Source of the DNA: Silene latifolia
Lineage: Eukaryota > Streptophyta > Magnoliopsida > Caryophyllales > Caryophyllaceae
Length of the DNA: 64,000 bases
Direction of reading: 5' to 3'
NCBI RefSeq assembly: GCF_048544455.1
Contig: NC_133536.1
Location: 166,332,825-166,396,824, forward strand
The translations under genes and the position numbers were made by a program. The notes below the pieces were generated by a model. The model worked only from the letters and a program-made list of their open reading frames with translations. It did no database searches and was not told the origin of the DNA. Of this stretch, positions 23,181 through 32,538 are shown in pieces (position 1 is the stretch's first letter; each line of letters opens with the position of its first letter).

Positions 23181-24298
23181 TATGTTTATCTTACTTCTTC
23201 ATCTTGCTTCTTCATTGTTTTACTAACTAATTATGCGAACAATACTTAAACAAATAACATAATGGTCGATAAAAACACATACATGCAAAAGAAATAAATA
23301 GAAAAAGAAAATAATGACGATGAAACTAACAGTGACGGCGAGATTTACCTGATAAATACAGAACGTAATAGACGATGAAATCACAGTGACGGCGAGAAGA
23401 TAAAGCGACGATGAGAAAGAGAGAAATAGAGAAAGAGAGAAAGAGAGTGTGTATGTGTTTTGTGTTTGTTTGTCTGCTGTGTTTGTGTTTGTGTTTGTGT
23501 ATTAAGGGTTGTGTTTTGTGGCTGCAGCAGACTTGTGTTTGTGTGGTTTATAATATGGAAGGTATTGACAACGGTTATTAAACAACAACCGTTGTGAAAT
23601 AAGTTTTAACAACGGTTGTAAAAAACACCCGTTGTTAAATAAGTTTTAACAACGGGTTTCAAAAATAACCGTTGTGATTACTTTTCACTAACTTTGCGCC
23701 AATTTTGCGCCAAATTATTAACAACGGTTGTGAATGTGTGACCCGTTGTTAAAACTAATAACAACGGTGTTTATAACAATACCCGTTGTAATTTATTTTA
23801 GTAAAATTCGCGTCATACATTCTACAACGTCTATTGTGATTTTCGTGAATAATCGTTGTTAAAGGGGCGTTGTAGTTGCCTGGATTTGTAGTAGTGAATG
23901 GCGATTATGCCCTAGAAAAGTGTCCTGAAAAAGCCGTCATAAACCAAAAATCCGAATGGTAGGAAGTTTATCCATCACACAAGGATTCCAAAAGCCAAAT
24001 TTCATCACAAATGGGAAATCCTAAGGCCATTTTCGAAGCAATTTTCGAAACAGCTGAGAAACCGTCTCAATTTCACTCAAATGCTCAATACTCAACGAAA
24101 ATTCAAAAAGAATACATGGTTATGTTCCTAACATTACCAATTATCCATTTCTAATGTCAATTTTACAAGGCAAATCCATTTGGGGGAAAAGCCCCAAATT
24201 TTCGAAATAATTGGGTTGAAAACCCTAATTTTTTCGATCAAAATCACGAAAAATACGGATATTAAAGCAATAATGAGACACATACCTCTATTAGTCAT

Positions 24299-25110
24299 GA
24301 TTAATGGAAGGTTTTGATCAAATTTTGGCGGAATTTCGTTGGAATTTGAGAGAGTTTAGAGAGAATTTGTGTTTTGTTATTATGATAAAACACGGGTTCT
24401 GTCGAATTTTTACTCAGACAGGGACGAACCCAGGAAAAGACGCAGCAGGTGTTGCGCCTCTTTCGAGAGTCACAGCTCTTGCTGCGCCTCTTCCCCAGTT
24501 ATTTGTGGGCCCATCTTTGGTGTGCCTCTTCTCCAACACCATATATCATACATTTGGTCCATTTGACATTTATTCTTCGTCCGGACCCGTATTTCGAGCA
24601 GACTACGAACTGTCGCAGTATTTTATCTTCGAACAGACTGTGAATCGTCGCAGTACTTTATCAAACCCATCAAAGATATTTCATCAAGACTTCGCTTACA
24701 ACAACGAGCGGATTTTCAACGACGGAGTTCGCCTAAGATCAACGCGAGCAGATCTTCCCCAGCAATTTCTACAGACTCCCTGTTGTTCTTAACGTTCCTT
24801 CTTGTGACCTTCCTGCCTTCAGACATCAAGTTATCTTCAGATCAAAGAGTTTTTTTGCCGAAGCGTCTTCAATCTTGCTTCACCCAGGGGTATCTCATGT
24901 ATAGTTTCTTCTTATGGCTGACGAGCTTCCTTACGTAGTCTAATGGACTTTAAACGACCTTCCCTGATAAGTCGACAGACTCTAAAATGTTCTCGACGAC
25001 AGGTCCTTGGCTCAAACCCCTTGAACCGCCTCGCGTCGCCATAGTCGTCAGGTTATAATCTTCGATTGACCTGATGGCTATAATTTGACTTTCACCTTGT
25101 CCAAGCCTTA
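24299..25110. other. 3' internal region of the Tat-like element and leader/promoter zone of aORF2
   Basis: This lies upstream of the aORF2 ATG on the minus strand. The minus-strand leader has CT-rich, 5'UTR-like runs near 24320-24370. A dyad motif copy lies at 24439-24495. The + strand frame 24304-24792 has no recognisable domain and I treat it as chance. Confidence 0.55.
24439..24495 (+). repeat. Dyad motif copy upstream of aORF2
   Basis: Same composite as at 18803 and in the LTRs: CGCAGCAGGTGTTGCGCCTC, then a second half with GCTGCGCCTCTTCC. It lies about 140 bp upstream of the aORF2 start. Confidence 0.8.
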
Positions 25111-25126
25111 GTCAAAGTGGGGGCTC
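25111..25126 (+). other. Polypurine tract of the Tat-like element
   Basis: GTCAAAGTGGGGGCTC ends immediately before the TGTAGATACC start of the 3' LTR. It is the plus-strand primer site. Confidence 0.82.
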
Positions 25127-25462
25127 TGTAGATACCTCATTTTTTAACCTCCCGCAAGCCACCCGGTGATGATTGGGCCGCATGTTTGGTACACGGAACG
25201 GTTTATGACAGTTCGTAAGTTTATCGTCAAGTGATAGCTCAAATACTTGTGTCTACCCCTTGGTAGTCATCTACGCGCCATTACGGTCGTTTTGACAGTA
25301 ATTAGAGTTCATTTGGAGTCCGGGTCAAAAATCGCTCCATTTTCTAATAAACCGTTTAAAATGCCGAGTCAGAATGTTCTGGAATATTCCGGATATTTCT
25401 ATTCCATAATTTAATTTTATACATCTTTTGGTAAAATATATACCGAAATCATATTTTGAAGA

Positions 25463-26671
25463 TGTTCCGGGTGTAATTCCAGAGCAGATTTGTTACCACG
25501 TAAGCTTGTAGAATGATGACTTTGCTTGACTCTTCCTTTCGGTCTCTCCTGAAACAATGAACAAACTGAGGGCTCGGCTTGGTACCGAGCGTACTCACTC
25601 CGACGCTCAAGTCAGTAAACTTAAAGGGATTAAGTTGTGTGTTACTTGGCACAAAGTATATTGTAGAGAGATAAGGGAGTTTATACCAGATTAGTGTGTT
25701 TAATTGATTATTTTCAGATCCTTTCCTCAATGAGGGTTGAGGAGTATTTATAGACTTTCACCTATTGTCACGTAGTGGCCAAGTGGCCAAGTGGCTTTAG
25801 CAGGTGGAAAGACCGTTCTACCCTCGGCCGCGGGACCCATGGCAGGCCGGCGGGCCCTGTTGACTCCATGCCGAGGGGACTTGGATGTGAGTACGCGGAT
25901 AGGCCTCCCGGCTGGCTAGTTGCCTAGCCGAGATACAAGTGACAGGCCGACAGGCTGCATCGGCTAAGCTGTCTAATATGTTGACTTGCTGTGGATATCT
26001 TTGACCTTGCTCAATATGTTGACTCGGTCAGCGGGTGCAGAATATGCCCCATCAATTTGCCCCCAGCGTAGTCTATGCCGTGGTATGGACCTTCGATGAG
26101 TGTTGAGCGAGTCAACATATTGAGCAAGGTCAAAGATATCCACAGCAAGTCAACATATTAGACAGCTTAGCCGACGCAGCCTGTCGGCCTGTCACTTGTA
26201 TCTCGGCTAGGCAACTAGCCAGCCGGGAGGCCTATCCGCGTACTCACATCCAAGTCCCCTCGGCATGGAGTCAACAGGGCCCGCCGGCCTGCCATGGGTC
26301 CCGCGGCCGAGGGTAGAACAGTCTTTTCACCTACTAAAGCCACTTGGCCACTTGGCTACTACGTGACAAAAGGTGAAAGTCTATAAATACTCCTCAACCC
26401 TCATTGAGGAAAGGATCTGAAAATAATCAATTAAACACACTAATCTGGTATAAACTCCCTTATCTCTCTACAATATACTTTGTGCCAAGTAACACACAAC
26501 TTAATGCCTTTAAGTTTACTGACTTGAGCGTCGGAGTGAGTACGCTCGATACCAAGCCGAGCCCTCAGTTTGTTCATTGTTTCAGGAGAGACTGAAAGGA
26601 AGAGTCAAGCAAAGTCATCATTCTACAAGCTTACGTGGTAACAAATCTGCTCTGGAATTACACCCGGAACA
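25463..26671. mobile_element. Palindromic retroelement insertion: two inverted LTR copies with both U5 ends outward
   Basis: The left arm (25463-26026) and right arm (26108-26671) are both 564 bp. They are reverse complements with about ten differences and no indel; the two TATA boxes (25745-25752 and 26382-26389) fall at exactly mirrored positions. The outer ends are both the 3' (U5) terminus of one LTR family (…CCCGGAACA). The flanks are a perfect 5-bp duplication GAAGA (25458-25462 and 26672-26676), so the palindrome integrated as one unit. The 81-bp centre finishes the left LTR (to 26054, rc of TGATGGGGCA) and then has 53 bp of internal sequence beginning with a polypurine tract (rc GCTGGGGGCAAAT). 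A solo LTR of this family lies at 33602-34179. The frames at 25449-25730 and 26404-26595 are the two arms, not genes. Confidence 0.93.
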
Positions 26672-26758
26672 GAAGAATAAGGAAGTCAAGATCTACCGCA
26701 ATTCCATAATAGAAACGCGGAAATCTTTCTTCCGCAGGAGGAAACCTCTGAGGAAAGG

Positions 26759-26815
26759 ACGCAGCACCCGCTGCACCTCTTCCAAGAGTCGCAGTGGCTG
26801 CTGCACCTCTTCCCC
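26759..26815 (+). repeat. Dyad motif copy 1 in the 3' LTR
   Basis: ACGCAGCACCCGCTGCACCT followed by a second half-unit ending CTGCACCTCTTCC. It lies about 85-140 bp upstream of the LTR TATA box. Confidence 0.8.
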
Positions 26816-26897
26816 AGCCCTTTTCTGCGTATTTTCATATCTTTTCGAGATTTGTTTCCAAAGTTTCAGTTATACCATAATTCCTCCGTGTGATTAG

Positions 26898-26906
26898 TAT
26901 AAATAG
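26898..26906 (+). promoter_or_regulatory. TATA box of the Tat-like LTR
   Basis: TATAAATAG in the LTR, with a plausible start site about 30 bp downstream. The 5' LTR counterpart lies outside the window. Confidence 0.7.
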
Positions 26907-27356
26907 GGACCTTCGTTCCTCAAATTTCTTACACGAGTGTCCGCCGCCCTTCTCTTCTCCCTTTGCATTCTAAGACCGTGCTCTAAGATTATTGACGTCT
27001 ACGTGCTTGATCAATCGACCACGTAAACTCGGATCCTTCTGAGTACTAGTCATGTTGCATGACCGACCAATTTGACCAACTCCACTTCAATTAATCAAAT
27101 CAATTTAATCTAAATCCTCTAACGAGGGCACTTTCATCATACGTTCGAGTCGAGCAATCACTAATCGTTAACTTAGTTAATCTCGTTTCGTCAAACATGT
27201 AAGCCTGAGGGTGTAAATCTCATATTTCATTATTGTATTTTATTATTGTATTAATTAATGTAAGGTTTACGTCAAAAATATGCTTAAAACCGATTTATAA
27301 AACCCGTTATCAAACCTATTTTTTACGGATTAACAGGAGACGGACGTCGAGAAGAA

Positions 27357-27411
27357 ACGCAGCAACTACTGCGCCTCTTCGAAGAGTCGCAGCATCTGCT
27401 GCGCCTCTTCC
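27357..27411 (+). repeat. Dyad motif copy 2 in the 3' LTR (paired with 242-296)
   Basis: ACGCAGCAACTACTGCGCCT then GCAGCATCTGCTGCGCCTCT, 598 bp after copy 1. Confidence 0.8.
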
Positions 27412-27954
27412 TGAGGCTGCCGCAGTTTCTGCTTTTCTTCTTCTTCCTTTGTTCTTTGTTAATGCGTCTCTTTTGTTCCGTCTCTTCTTATTTTCTTCAT
27501 ATTCCATTCGTATAATAATTATAATACATAGTTCATAATGATTTATCGCCTTAAAATTCGACTTAAATCCCTTATAATCAATATTTGCGGGTTTTTATCA
27601 TTAAAATCAAACCCGGATTTTGGAGATTCGATTTGTTCGTATCAAATCTCTGAATTCGACTTTTGTATAAATTTTCATCTGTTTATCACAACTTTCTTAA
27701 TAGTTTAACATAAATAAACCTAATTAATTTGTATTAATTTAACCTAAATTATTTGTAATTAGTTATAATTCGCTCACGATTAGTTTTAGTCCGTTTTAAT
27801 TTGTTTTTTACCGCTTTTATGACCAATTCACATGTAAATAACATGCTAAATCACTTTCATCCGAGTCAAATGTCAATAATCGATCATTAATTCACCAACG
27901 AACATTAACAACACGCAGTTCTGACTTCACAGCCAGAACTCACTTCAGGAACAG

Positions 27955-28009
27955 ACGCAGTGACCACTGCGCCTCTTCCAAGAGACGCAGTATTGTTGCG
28001 CCTGTTCCG
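27955..28009 (+). repeat. Dyad motif copy 3 in the 3' LTR (paired with 842-896)
   Basis: ACGCAGTGACCACTGCGCCT then a second half-unit, 598 bp after copy 2. Confidence 0.8.
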
Positions 28010-28716
28010 GGGTGACTTCTGTCTCTGAACTTCCGTTCTTGCTTTGACCTAATTCGTTAATTACGTATTAATCGACTATTAACCCTAATATCACCTCTTA
28101 ATCTGCTCGTATTTTCTAACCTAATTATTTTCCTTTCTTTTCTCAAATTATCCGTCTTAAATATATTTTTGACGTAAATCATTAAATCATTGTAATTATT
28201 GTAATTTGTTTATTTATTGTACCTTATTATTTTGTATCGTTTATTTGCTTGTTTTTCACATGTAATTAATCTTAAACCCTACTTCGACCTAATTGTTTGC
28301 TAATTATATGTTCACCGACTTAGTTAATTCTCACATGCTAGGATCAAAACATTGTTTGTTACATTGCATGTATATAATCGACAACATATCGAGTACAAAT
28401 GACTTCCCTAATCATTAGTAGAGGCCGCTATCGAGGCGGGCGGGATTAGGTGTTCGATCAAAAGAGCTTCCTAATACGTACCCTCACTCCTTACTCCAGA
28501 TCTCTGTGAACATCCGTGTTCATTGGCATCCACGAGAGTCATTCTAGACATAGAATGCTAAGGGTAACGAGTTCTTAGTGTCTATGTCATTACTTTGTGT
28601 CTTGACATGACGCGAAGTATTCGAACGGTTTCCAATTTTCCACAATAAATTGGTGGCGACTCCACAAATGCAAACGCTTGTTTCCCAAGCGCCCTTGTGG
28701 GCCCCCCGTGTCCACA

Positions 28717-29163
28717 GATCGTCTTATTAGTAAGACTAACACAATAATAATAATGATAAGCAAAAACATATATACTCGTGTATTACTAATACTAAATTTC
28801 GTTTTTGACAACTTAACATTTTACAACGATGACTAACATGTTTAAATAGGTGGGTCATCATTATAAAATTGTGAGTTGTCAAAATAAAGTTGAATTGTGT
28901 TAAATACCATTGCCAAATTACTTACTGCCCTGGACTTCTCCCTGACTTTTACAATTCATAAAAAATATAACAAATTAATTCACCATATTACAACTTTATA
29001 AAATTAATAACAAAAACCAAACAAAAAATATTAACATTATCAACAATAAAAAAAATAGAAAGCTAAATATGGAGTATAATTTTTTTACTAATTCTAGTTA
29101 TGAAAAAGTACACGAATCAAAGTAAAATGTCGACGATTTGACAATTGGGATAATAAAGTTAAA
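28717..29163. other. AT-rich spacer between the Tat-like element and the first Helitron
   Basis: No coding sequence or repeat structure is recognised apart from a short palindrome at 28722-28737 (gtcttattagtaagac). Confidence 0.5.
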
Positions 29164-30309
29164 CCAGTTTTGTGACCCGTGAAATTCACGGGATGTTTTG
29201 TTTTTAGTGTGATGTTTTTAGTGTTTCTAAAAATTGTAATTTTGTAAAATATCTAACCACATAGTAAAATCGCCTCATGAATAATTGATGATAGATCGTG
29301 TACTTAAATAACGGGCATTGACATGTTAACGTAAAGATCAAAATCGATAAATTAAATAAGTCAAGTAGGTGAAGAGTGCTATTTTTCAAAGGTAAAATGA
29401 AAAAAAAAACCAACAAATAACAAAATAAATCATACATTTGAAAAAAAAATTATTAGTCATTCACGTTGATGTAGTCAATCTTGTAGTTAGTCTCCAATAT
29501 ATATTTGTTTAATCAATCCTATTATTTCACTTCTACATATCGTCTTCGTTCTCAAATGAATCGTCCCTATGAAAAAAAATAACTCGGTAATTAGTACGAA
29601 TTACGCAACAAAATAATTATGTTTTATTAGTATTTTGATGTTTAATTTTAAACGTAAAATTGAACACCAATGTTTAACTTTGAGTATATATATGTGTAAC
29701 AAATTCTTGAACAAATTACGATATATAGTATAATACAATTACGTCTTTTTTAAAAAAATATAAATAATTTGAATTACGAAGACAAATATTTAAATTGTTT
29801 GTATCAATTACGAAAACAAATATGAGACTATGAAATAAATTATCATTATTTGAACAAAATTGATATCCAAAATTTATTCCATAAACTTTCGAACCCATTG
29901 ACATTTGACATAAAATATGTGCTCTTTTATTTGAAATTATCTACTAATAAACAATACATTCATAACTTATGAGTTTATACCTTACATTTTCTTTACCTTT
30001 GATTTTACCTCATTTTTGTGCCTTTTGTATTTCTTCCCTCTTCAAATTACTCACATGATGTTTTGCTTATCTTCAGTCACATACATTTCATGATACTTTA
30101 AAGTTTATATAATAAAAATAAATGACATTGACCAAAGGGTAAAACAGTAACATGGCCACAACTTGGCAAACGAATAATAACATTGTCACAAGTAAATCAT
30201 GTAAAAACCAAATGAAAAACATGAATTCAGATATAAAGTAAATAATTCACAAAAACCAAAAACATAAAAATTAAAATATACTTTGTAGGACTACACCACC
30301 ACCACCACT

Positions 30310-30383
<74 letters not shown>

Positions 30384-31158
30384 ATACAAATATATGTTCT
30401 CATCATAATCAAATAAATAAATTAAACCATAAAATATATAGCCCACAACTTAGAAATTGATGGGTAAATGGAAAATAGGTATTAAATAAATAAATAAAGT
30501 GAATATAAACTATTATAGGTATTATTATTATTACTTTTATAGCCATTACACAACCATAGATTCCAATATTTAAATTTTATTTTAAATTTATTTTGTGTTA
30601 TTGTTGAATTATATAATTGAATGCCGAGAAACTCAAGAAGTGAATTAAATAAGAAAAATGTTAATGAAAATGGTGGGGTTAAGCAATATGAAGAGTTTTA
30701 ATCAATTTATTAACATATTTTATTATAAATATTAATTAAATAGGAAAAAGTATTAATTAATTTGGTGGGTATTAAGTATTGGGAAGAGTTTTAATCAATT
30801 TATTAACATGTTTTATTAAAAAAAATTAAATAGGAAAAAACACTTAATAAAAATGACGGATGTTAAATAATATGAAAAGTTTTAATTAGTCTATTAATAT
30901 GTTTTATTACAAAATTCAATTTTAATTATAAATTATGAAACATTGATGTAAATTTGTAAGGGCTACATAAATTTTGGAAAATAATATATTTAAATTAATG
31001 TCAAGTAATAAAAACTTGATAATTCATGTCATATTTATTCGCCATGTCACATTAAAATTTGTCATGTCATGTGCAGTAAGTGACGTGACTTTTTGTTAAT
31101 GCTAGGTGACATTGTATATGTGGCATTTTAAATTCTCCTCTCAATAATATTGTATAGA
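29164..31158 (-). mobile_element. Non-autonomous Helitron
   Basis: On the minus strand it begins TCTATACAATATTATTGAGA at 31158 and ends with the hairpin CCCGTGAATTTCACGGG, a short spacer and CTGG at 29164. Both are the hallmarks of plant Helitrons (5' TC, 3' hairpin plus CTRR). It is inserted between A (31159 complement) and T (29163 complement), as Helitrons require. No Rep/helicase is present. It contains a CAC/CAA microsatellite. Confidence 0.85.
30310..30382. repeat. (CAA)n microsatellite in the Helitron
   Basis: About 24 CAA units preceded by a few CAC units. Confidence 0.96.
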
Positions 31159-31254
31159 TGTTCTACAGGGGCGGATCTAGAGGTCCGCTATATGGGCTAT
31201 AGCCCGAGTTGTTCCGTCAAATAAAAATTAGTACGCAAATATTTTAGGTATAGG

Positions 31255-31311
31255 CATGGAGTCCAGTGGTTAAGAAGCTACCTATTTATTGATAGGTCTT
31301 GGGTTCAATTC
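31255..31311 (+). other. tRNA-like A-box and B-box sequence inside the hAT element
   Basis: GTCCAGTGGTTAAGA resembles an internal RNA polymerase III A box, and GGGTTCAATTC at 31301-31311 resembles a B box about 35 bp later. It could be a SINE head or tRNA relic. No cloverleaf or SINE tail is visible. Confidence 0.3.
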
Positions 31312-31542
31312 TCAATAGGTCTTCTTTTTTAATCACTTATTACTATGTCTGCACTTCTGTTAGAGTATCGGGCCTTTACCTTCTCCCTTATTTTTTCGTT
31401 GGCCCATTTGATTTAGATAACTATGTAAACTACCAAAGCCACAAGAAGTCTAGAACTTTGTACTTATTAGTTTACCTGTCAAAATTTGTTACAAATTATA
31501 TGACTCATCTAATAAAGTTAATACAAATTCTTATTTGTGGGC

Positions 31543-31692
31543 CGATATCCGTCACAAGCTTGTGACGGGTCAAGTAAAATTCACATGGTAATAAGACAAA
31601 TCAGAAGTGATTTTCTAGGCATATTAATTTTTGTTTTATCTAGCCATGTGGGTGATACTTAACTCGTCACAAGCTTGTGACGGATATACCCG
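31543..31692. mobile_element. Short MITE nested in the hAT element
   Basis: About 50-bp terminal inverted repeats contain the self-palindromic CCGTCACAAGCTTGTGACGG at each end and CACATGG further in. Total length is about 150 bp. The exact ends and duplication are uncertain. Confidence 0.65.
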
Positions 31693-32008
31693 TTACAAAA
31701 GAGACTCATTGTAAAGTTAATACCTAAAATTGAAAGAAATTTGATTTTTGCGTTTGTTTTATAAATGTAAGAATTGAATCATAAATAATTTAATCAAATA
31801 AGTAAAATGAAGTAAGAAATTATAATTGCATTTTTGTTAGAGTACATCATTTACATATGTACATTTTGATGGTGTTATAATGGTCAAATGTTTGAATATA
31901 AAAAAGGTATTGCGGCTCAAAATGATTTTTAGTCAATGTCGCTAAAATTACCTTTAAATAATTTAGCCCTAGATACTTTTGATTTCTGGTTCCGCCCCTG
32001 ATGTTCTA

Positions 32009-32538
32009 TCTACAAGTATTATGATTATGATTTATTGCTTCAGCTTTTATTAGATTGGTGTACTATAAAATAGCAGCTACTCTCCTATAAGACCGTCTTA
32101 TAGCATAGGATAGGCCCAATAGGAGTATTAGCCCATTTAAATGGTTTTTTGGGAAAACAATCGCATAGTTTATTTAATTAAAAAAAATTGCTGAAATTAA
32201 AACATTTACCTTCCCCACTTTTTGAGCAGTAAACATGGGAGAGGGATGAAGAAACGTTTTTCCCCAAAATTTGTTCAACAAATGAATTATTCCACAATCC
32301 AATTTCTAGATCAAAAATCTTTAAAAGAAAGAGTAATCATATGTGTATATAAACTATCAAGATGGATGAGAGGATTGGTGTGATTGAGGAACAACAAGTA
32401 TAAATGTTGATCAAGCAATAGCGATGAAGGATGTTGAAAACGAATATGAGGATGATGCATGGGGGTCTCAAACAATAGGTGAAGGTAACAATATTCTTTT
32501 TCGTCCATGTTGTTTATTTTGGTTTTTTTATAACAACA
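32009..32538. other. Spacer with the left TIR of a MULE-like element
   Basis: A short unassigned stretch, then the TIR-like sequence from about 32073 (listed below), then AT-rich DNA up to the second Helitron. The short frames are not supported as genes. Confidence 0.5.

Larger units (their letters stand above)
22161..23896. mobile_element. Non-autonomous CACTA (EnSpm-like) DNA transposon
   Basis: The left end CACTACTACAGATACAGG and right end (reverse complement CACTACTACAAATCCAGG) are terminal inverted repeats with the CACTA signature, flanked by a 3-bp AAT duplication (22158-22160 and 23897-23899). The subterminal 250-300 bp at both ends are packed with AACAACGG/CCGTTGTT repeats in both orientations, as expected for CACTA transposase binding. 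No transposase is present. It sits in intron 1 of aORF2. Confidence 0.95.
19547..24298 (-). pseudogene. aORF2: spliced antisense gene with plant-mobile-domain-like region
   Basis: On the minus strand I propose eight exons: 24298-24286 (ATG), 21945-21695, 21586-20864, 20763 to about 20598, 20513-20199, 20115-19963, 19870-19778 and 19684-19547. Introns have GT-AG ends, often with a ttttgcag acceptor. Exon 3 holds TFHMPFRKVGVTLEDYDMIS and GLPCG, the pattern of the plant mobile domain (PMD, aminotransferase-like family), then WLWWFLSSLYLGDKG. The last exon is a Glu/Arg-rich coiled coil (RERDLEHELAQSQEETVRLL) ending at TAG 19547-19549. In-frame stops (TAG at 21395-21397, a TGA near 21482, a TAA near 21713, a TAG near 20288) make it a pseudogene here. 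A CACTA element fills intron 1. Some exon ends, mainly exon 4, are uncertain. Confidence 0.75.
1..28716 (+). mobile_element. Giant Tat/Ogre-like Ty3/gypsy LTR retrotransposon, degenerate, with nested insertions
   Basis: Positions 1-1602 and 27118-28716 are near-identical direct copies. They flank a primer-binding site, a gag-pol set in the order gag, protease, RT, RNase H, second RNase H, integrase, two antisense genes and a polypurine tract. Integrase last is the Ty3/gypsy order; the second RNase H and extra antisense ORFs are known from the Tat lineage (Ogre, Retand). The 5' end lies outside the window, so the element's own target duplication cannot be tested; the base after the 3' LTR is 28717. 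Removing the nested elements (9874-17247, 22161-23896, 25463-26671) leaves an internal region of about 14.4 kb and an LTR of about 2.4 kb, so the original element was near 19 kb. Every pol domain carries stops or frameshifts, so it is not autonomous now. Confidence 0.93.
25127..28716 (+). repeat. 3' LTR of the Tat-like element (with palindromic insertion)
   Basis: It starts TGTAGATACC after the polypurine tract and ends TCCACA. Without the 1209-bp insertion and its extra 5 bp it is about 2.38 kb. Its last 1.6 kb pairs with 1-1602. It holds a TATA box at 26898-26906 and three dyad motif copies (from 26759, 27357 and 27955). Confidence 0.93.
31166..32000. mobile_element. Non-autonomous hAT transposon
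   Basis: Terminal inverted repeats CAGGGGCGGATCTAG at the left and (reverse complement) CAGGGGCGGAACCAG at the right, flanked by a perfect 8-bp duplication ATGTTCTA (31158-31165 and 32001-32008). The 835-bp body has no transposase. The duplication overlaps the first base of the neighbouring Helitron. Confidence 0.95.

Noticed and set aside
24304..24792. 162-codon + strand frame before the 3' LTR
   Set aside because: No domain, it crosses the dyad motif and lies opposite the aORF2 leader. Probably chance.
25449..25730. Two nearly identical proteins on opposite strands (also 26404-26595)
   Set aside because: They are the mirrored arms of the palindromic LTR insertion, not duplicated genes.
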